From NCBI RefSeq assembly GCF_964355755.1, contig NC_092678.1, positions 12,124,922-12,188,921 of the forward strand: DNA of 64,000 nt, given 5' to 3'. This document shows, one piece after another, positions 62,278 to 64,000 of this stretch; position 1 is the first letter of the stretch; each line of letters opens with the position of its first letter. The notes beneath the pieces are model-generated. The model saw nothing but the letters and a program-made list of their open reading frames with translations, was not told the DNA's origin and did no database searches. The DNA is from Antedon mediterranea. Its lineage: Eukaryota > Echinodermata > Crinoidea > Comatulida > Antedonidae. A program made the position numbers and the translations under genes.

Positions 62278-62858
62278 TTAGGTAGGCCTATATCTGAAGC
62301 TGAAGCCTTGGCCATCTTGATAACAAGTTAATGTAGGGGTAATACAAGGGTTCGGTTTACATGGGTCGTCGGTATTTTCTATAACAGAATAATGAAAATG
62401 ATAAAGTAGAAAAACCATTGTCTGACAATTTAATCAATAAGAAATGACTTTAAATTAAATTAAATAAATTAACTTATTATAATAGCCTAAAGATTAATTG
62501 TCTAAAAGTGAATGAGTTGGCACCATGATAGCATTAAGGTGTTATTTTATCATTTCCTCATATACAGTATTACAAAACATTTTTTCCGGCGATCTTACAT
62601 TAGGAAAAAGTAAAGGTAATATGATAATTGAAGACTCAAAATCTAATAACATTATAATAAAAATTTATAAGAAGGTTCACTAACCACCATTTTATTTTAT
62701 TTCTTTATTCTGATATAAAATCAATAGGATAAAAACACAAAAAAGTACTGATACGGCAAACTTATTTCCATTGTGCGGTCCTAATTTCCATCTTGTGGAG
62801 GATTTCCAAATACGGCGGTTACAATCAGAAATGTTAAAACAATCACAACTCGAGTCAT
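62278..62858 (-). pseudogene. Secreted peptide gene 4, disrupted at the signal-exon donor
   Basis: Signal exon: MTRVVIVLTFLIVTAVFG, then NPPQDG, starting directly after acceptor CTTCTGTCAG at 62858. Exon 2 (62378-62278, acceptor CTGTTATAG) reads ENTDDPCKPNPC, then LTCYQDGQGFSFRYRPT and TAA. It is clearly homologous to gene 1 exon 2 (DPC-x-P-x-PC) but has three cysteines and its own stop. The donor expected after GATGG is displaced: about 100 bp intervene before the family donor sequence GGTG|GTTAGTG (62685), with ATGG on both sides of the extra DNA, and the frame hits TAG at 62781. It is therefore probably non-functional or carries an altered 5' exon. A last-exon homologue (GTTTGATGTTCCC) is visible at about 61905-61918. 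Confidence 0.65.
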
Positions 62859-62915
62859 CTGACAGAAGTGGAAAGCCATTATTTTATTTTGATACAAAAT
62901 GACACGCAATTAAGG

Positions 62916-63105
62916 CCAGTTAACACAGACGAGCGGAAAGCAAAAATATTTATATTTATGTTATTTCTTATGACCATTTACACTAAACGCGAGCGGTCGA
63001 GCGGAAACCGGCCCAGAGGATAGTTACAAATTCTACACATGCGACAAACGAAGCTACGCGTTTTCCGCTTATCGTTACCGTTTGTCTGTGTAAATTGGTT
63101 TATAT
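62916..63105. mobile_element. MITE with CCANTTAACACAGACNAGCGG-like termini
   Basis: GGCCAGTTAACACAGACGAG at 62914 is mirrored by TTTGTCTGTGTAAATTGG near 63100. Inner words GAGCGGAAA and TTTCCGCT are also mirrored. It is GC-richer than the surroundings, with no coding frame, and lies just upstream of gene 4. Confidence 0.6.
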
Positions 63106-64000
63106 CAATTTACCACTCTTCTATGTGTCGAATTATAAATAGGCCAATGTTTTTGCTCAGAAAAATATCTTTCAAAATTATCTTCTTCATTTTATTTTTA
63201 TGACGTCAACATTCCCACAAAAATATTTATGTGTCCAGTAATTTCACTTATGACACACACACTGTAGGCTGTATATACTGTATAAAACATACGTTGTTTT
63301 CGCTCATATTTTAACACACGTGCATGTTGCATCGGCGCAGATTTTATCTTAATTATGTCGGGAAAATGATCTGTTATTCCAAAAGATCACTTTATTCGTC
63401 AATGTGACGAATTAAAAACTAGTTATATCTGCATCGTGATGTCTCTCGCCGTCAATATAGTTAACTATCTTTATCATTTCATCTCATAACATCACCATAT
63501 ATAAGCTCATATTCCTCGTCATCCATTGCATTTTTTGCCTTCATTACCATAATGGTATTATGGATATCAATGTAAGTGTTGAATAAAAGTTGTTCAATAA
63601 TTACAATATTTTGTTAGATTAGTGTTTTCAAAATGAAAAATAAAACATTTAAGGCCTAATATCAAAAAAACAATAATGTAAAAGAACTGATCTGTTGGTA
63701 TAGACATACATGGACTGTATAATAATATTATTATGATATACCGTATGCTTTTAATATCAATTAAAAATGTATATTATTGAAAACGAAATAGATAAAAAGA
63801 AAAATTAAATCGTAAAAATATATGCCAAAGACAATAAATCGGTTCGGGTGATTTTTTGTTGTCTCAATGGGTAAATGACCAGTGCACATTGATCATTTAA
63901 CCCGGGAAGCGACAAGCGTCAAATAGAACTTCATTCTTATGATGCGATGAATCATTTCATCGGGATTTAGTTAACATGATATATGTATTATCATAATTTT
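63106..64000. other. No gene recognised
   Basis: AT-rich right edge of the window. It may contain promoter or 5' exon sequence of gene 4 (TATAAAACATACG lies at about 63280), but nothing can be fixed. Confidence 0.45.

Overview
The window looks like an intergenic-to-genic stretch of an AT-rich metazoan nuclear genome, most likely an echinoderm. The reasons are spliced genes with GT-AG introns, a death-fold/NACHT/LRR gene beside degraded copies of itself, CR1- and L2-type LINEs, many terminal-inverted-repeat DNA elements and minisatellites, and recurrent TAGGCCTA-type words. The species cannot be named from the sequence. There are no bacterial operons, rRNA genes or CRISPR arrays.

Layout. 1-13.7 kb is repeat-dominated: a 47-bp minisatellite, C-rich arrays in inverted orientation, several TIR elements and one possible coding exon at 4.3-4.5 kb. 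14.2-20.2 kb on the minus strand holds the best gene, a six-exon NLR whose exons join in one phase into about 918 codons: two death-effector-like domains, linker exons, NACHT, LRRs. Its LRR tail continues in frame past a TAA. 20.6-25.3 kb holds two further copies of its first exon and a degraded NACHT piece. 25.8-35.9 kb is a nested transposon stack inside TTAA-flanked, piggyBac-like termini.

37.4-62.9 kb on the minus strand contains a tandem family of tiny secreted peptides: three apparently intact genes, one relic and one disrupted copy. Each has a 5' UTR exon, a signal-peptide exon (MAR...), a variable Cys-containing exon and a very short last exon. The signal exon is conserved while the mature region diverges strongly, as in defence or venom-like peptide families; the function is unknown. 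Between and inside these genes are minisatellites (20, 63, 34 and 39 bp), a long TA tract, a CR1-like LINE with a 2A-like motif, and an L2-like LINE whose insertion point can be read from empty paralogous sites.

All gene models are read by eye from splice signals and reading phase; no alignment or database search was run. Long open frames inside the minisatellites are treated as artefacts of stop-free repeat units.
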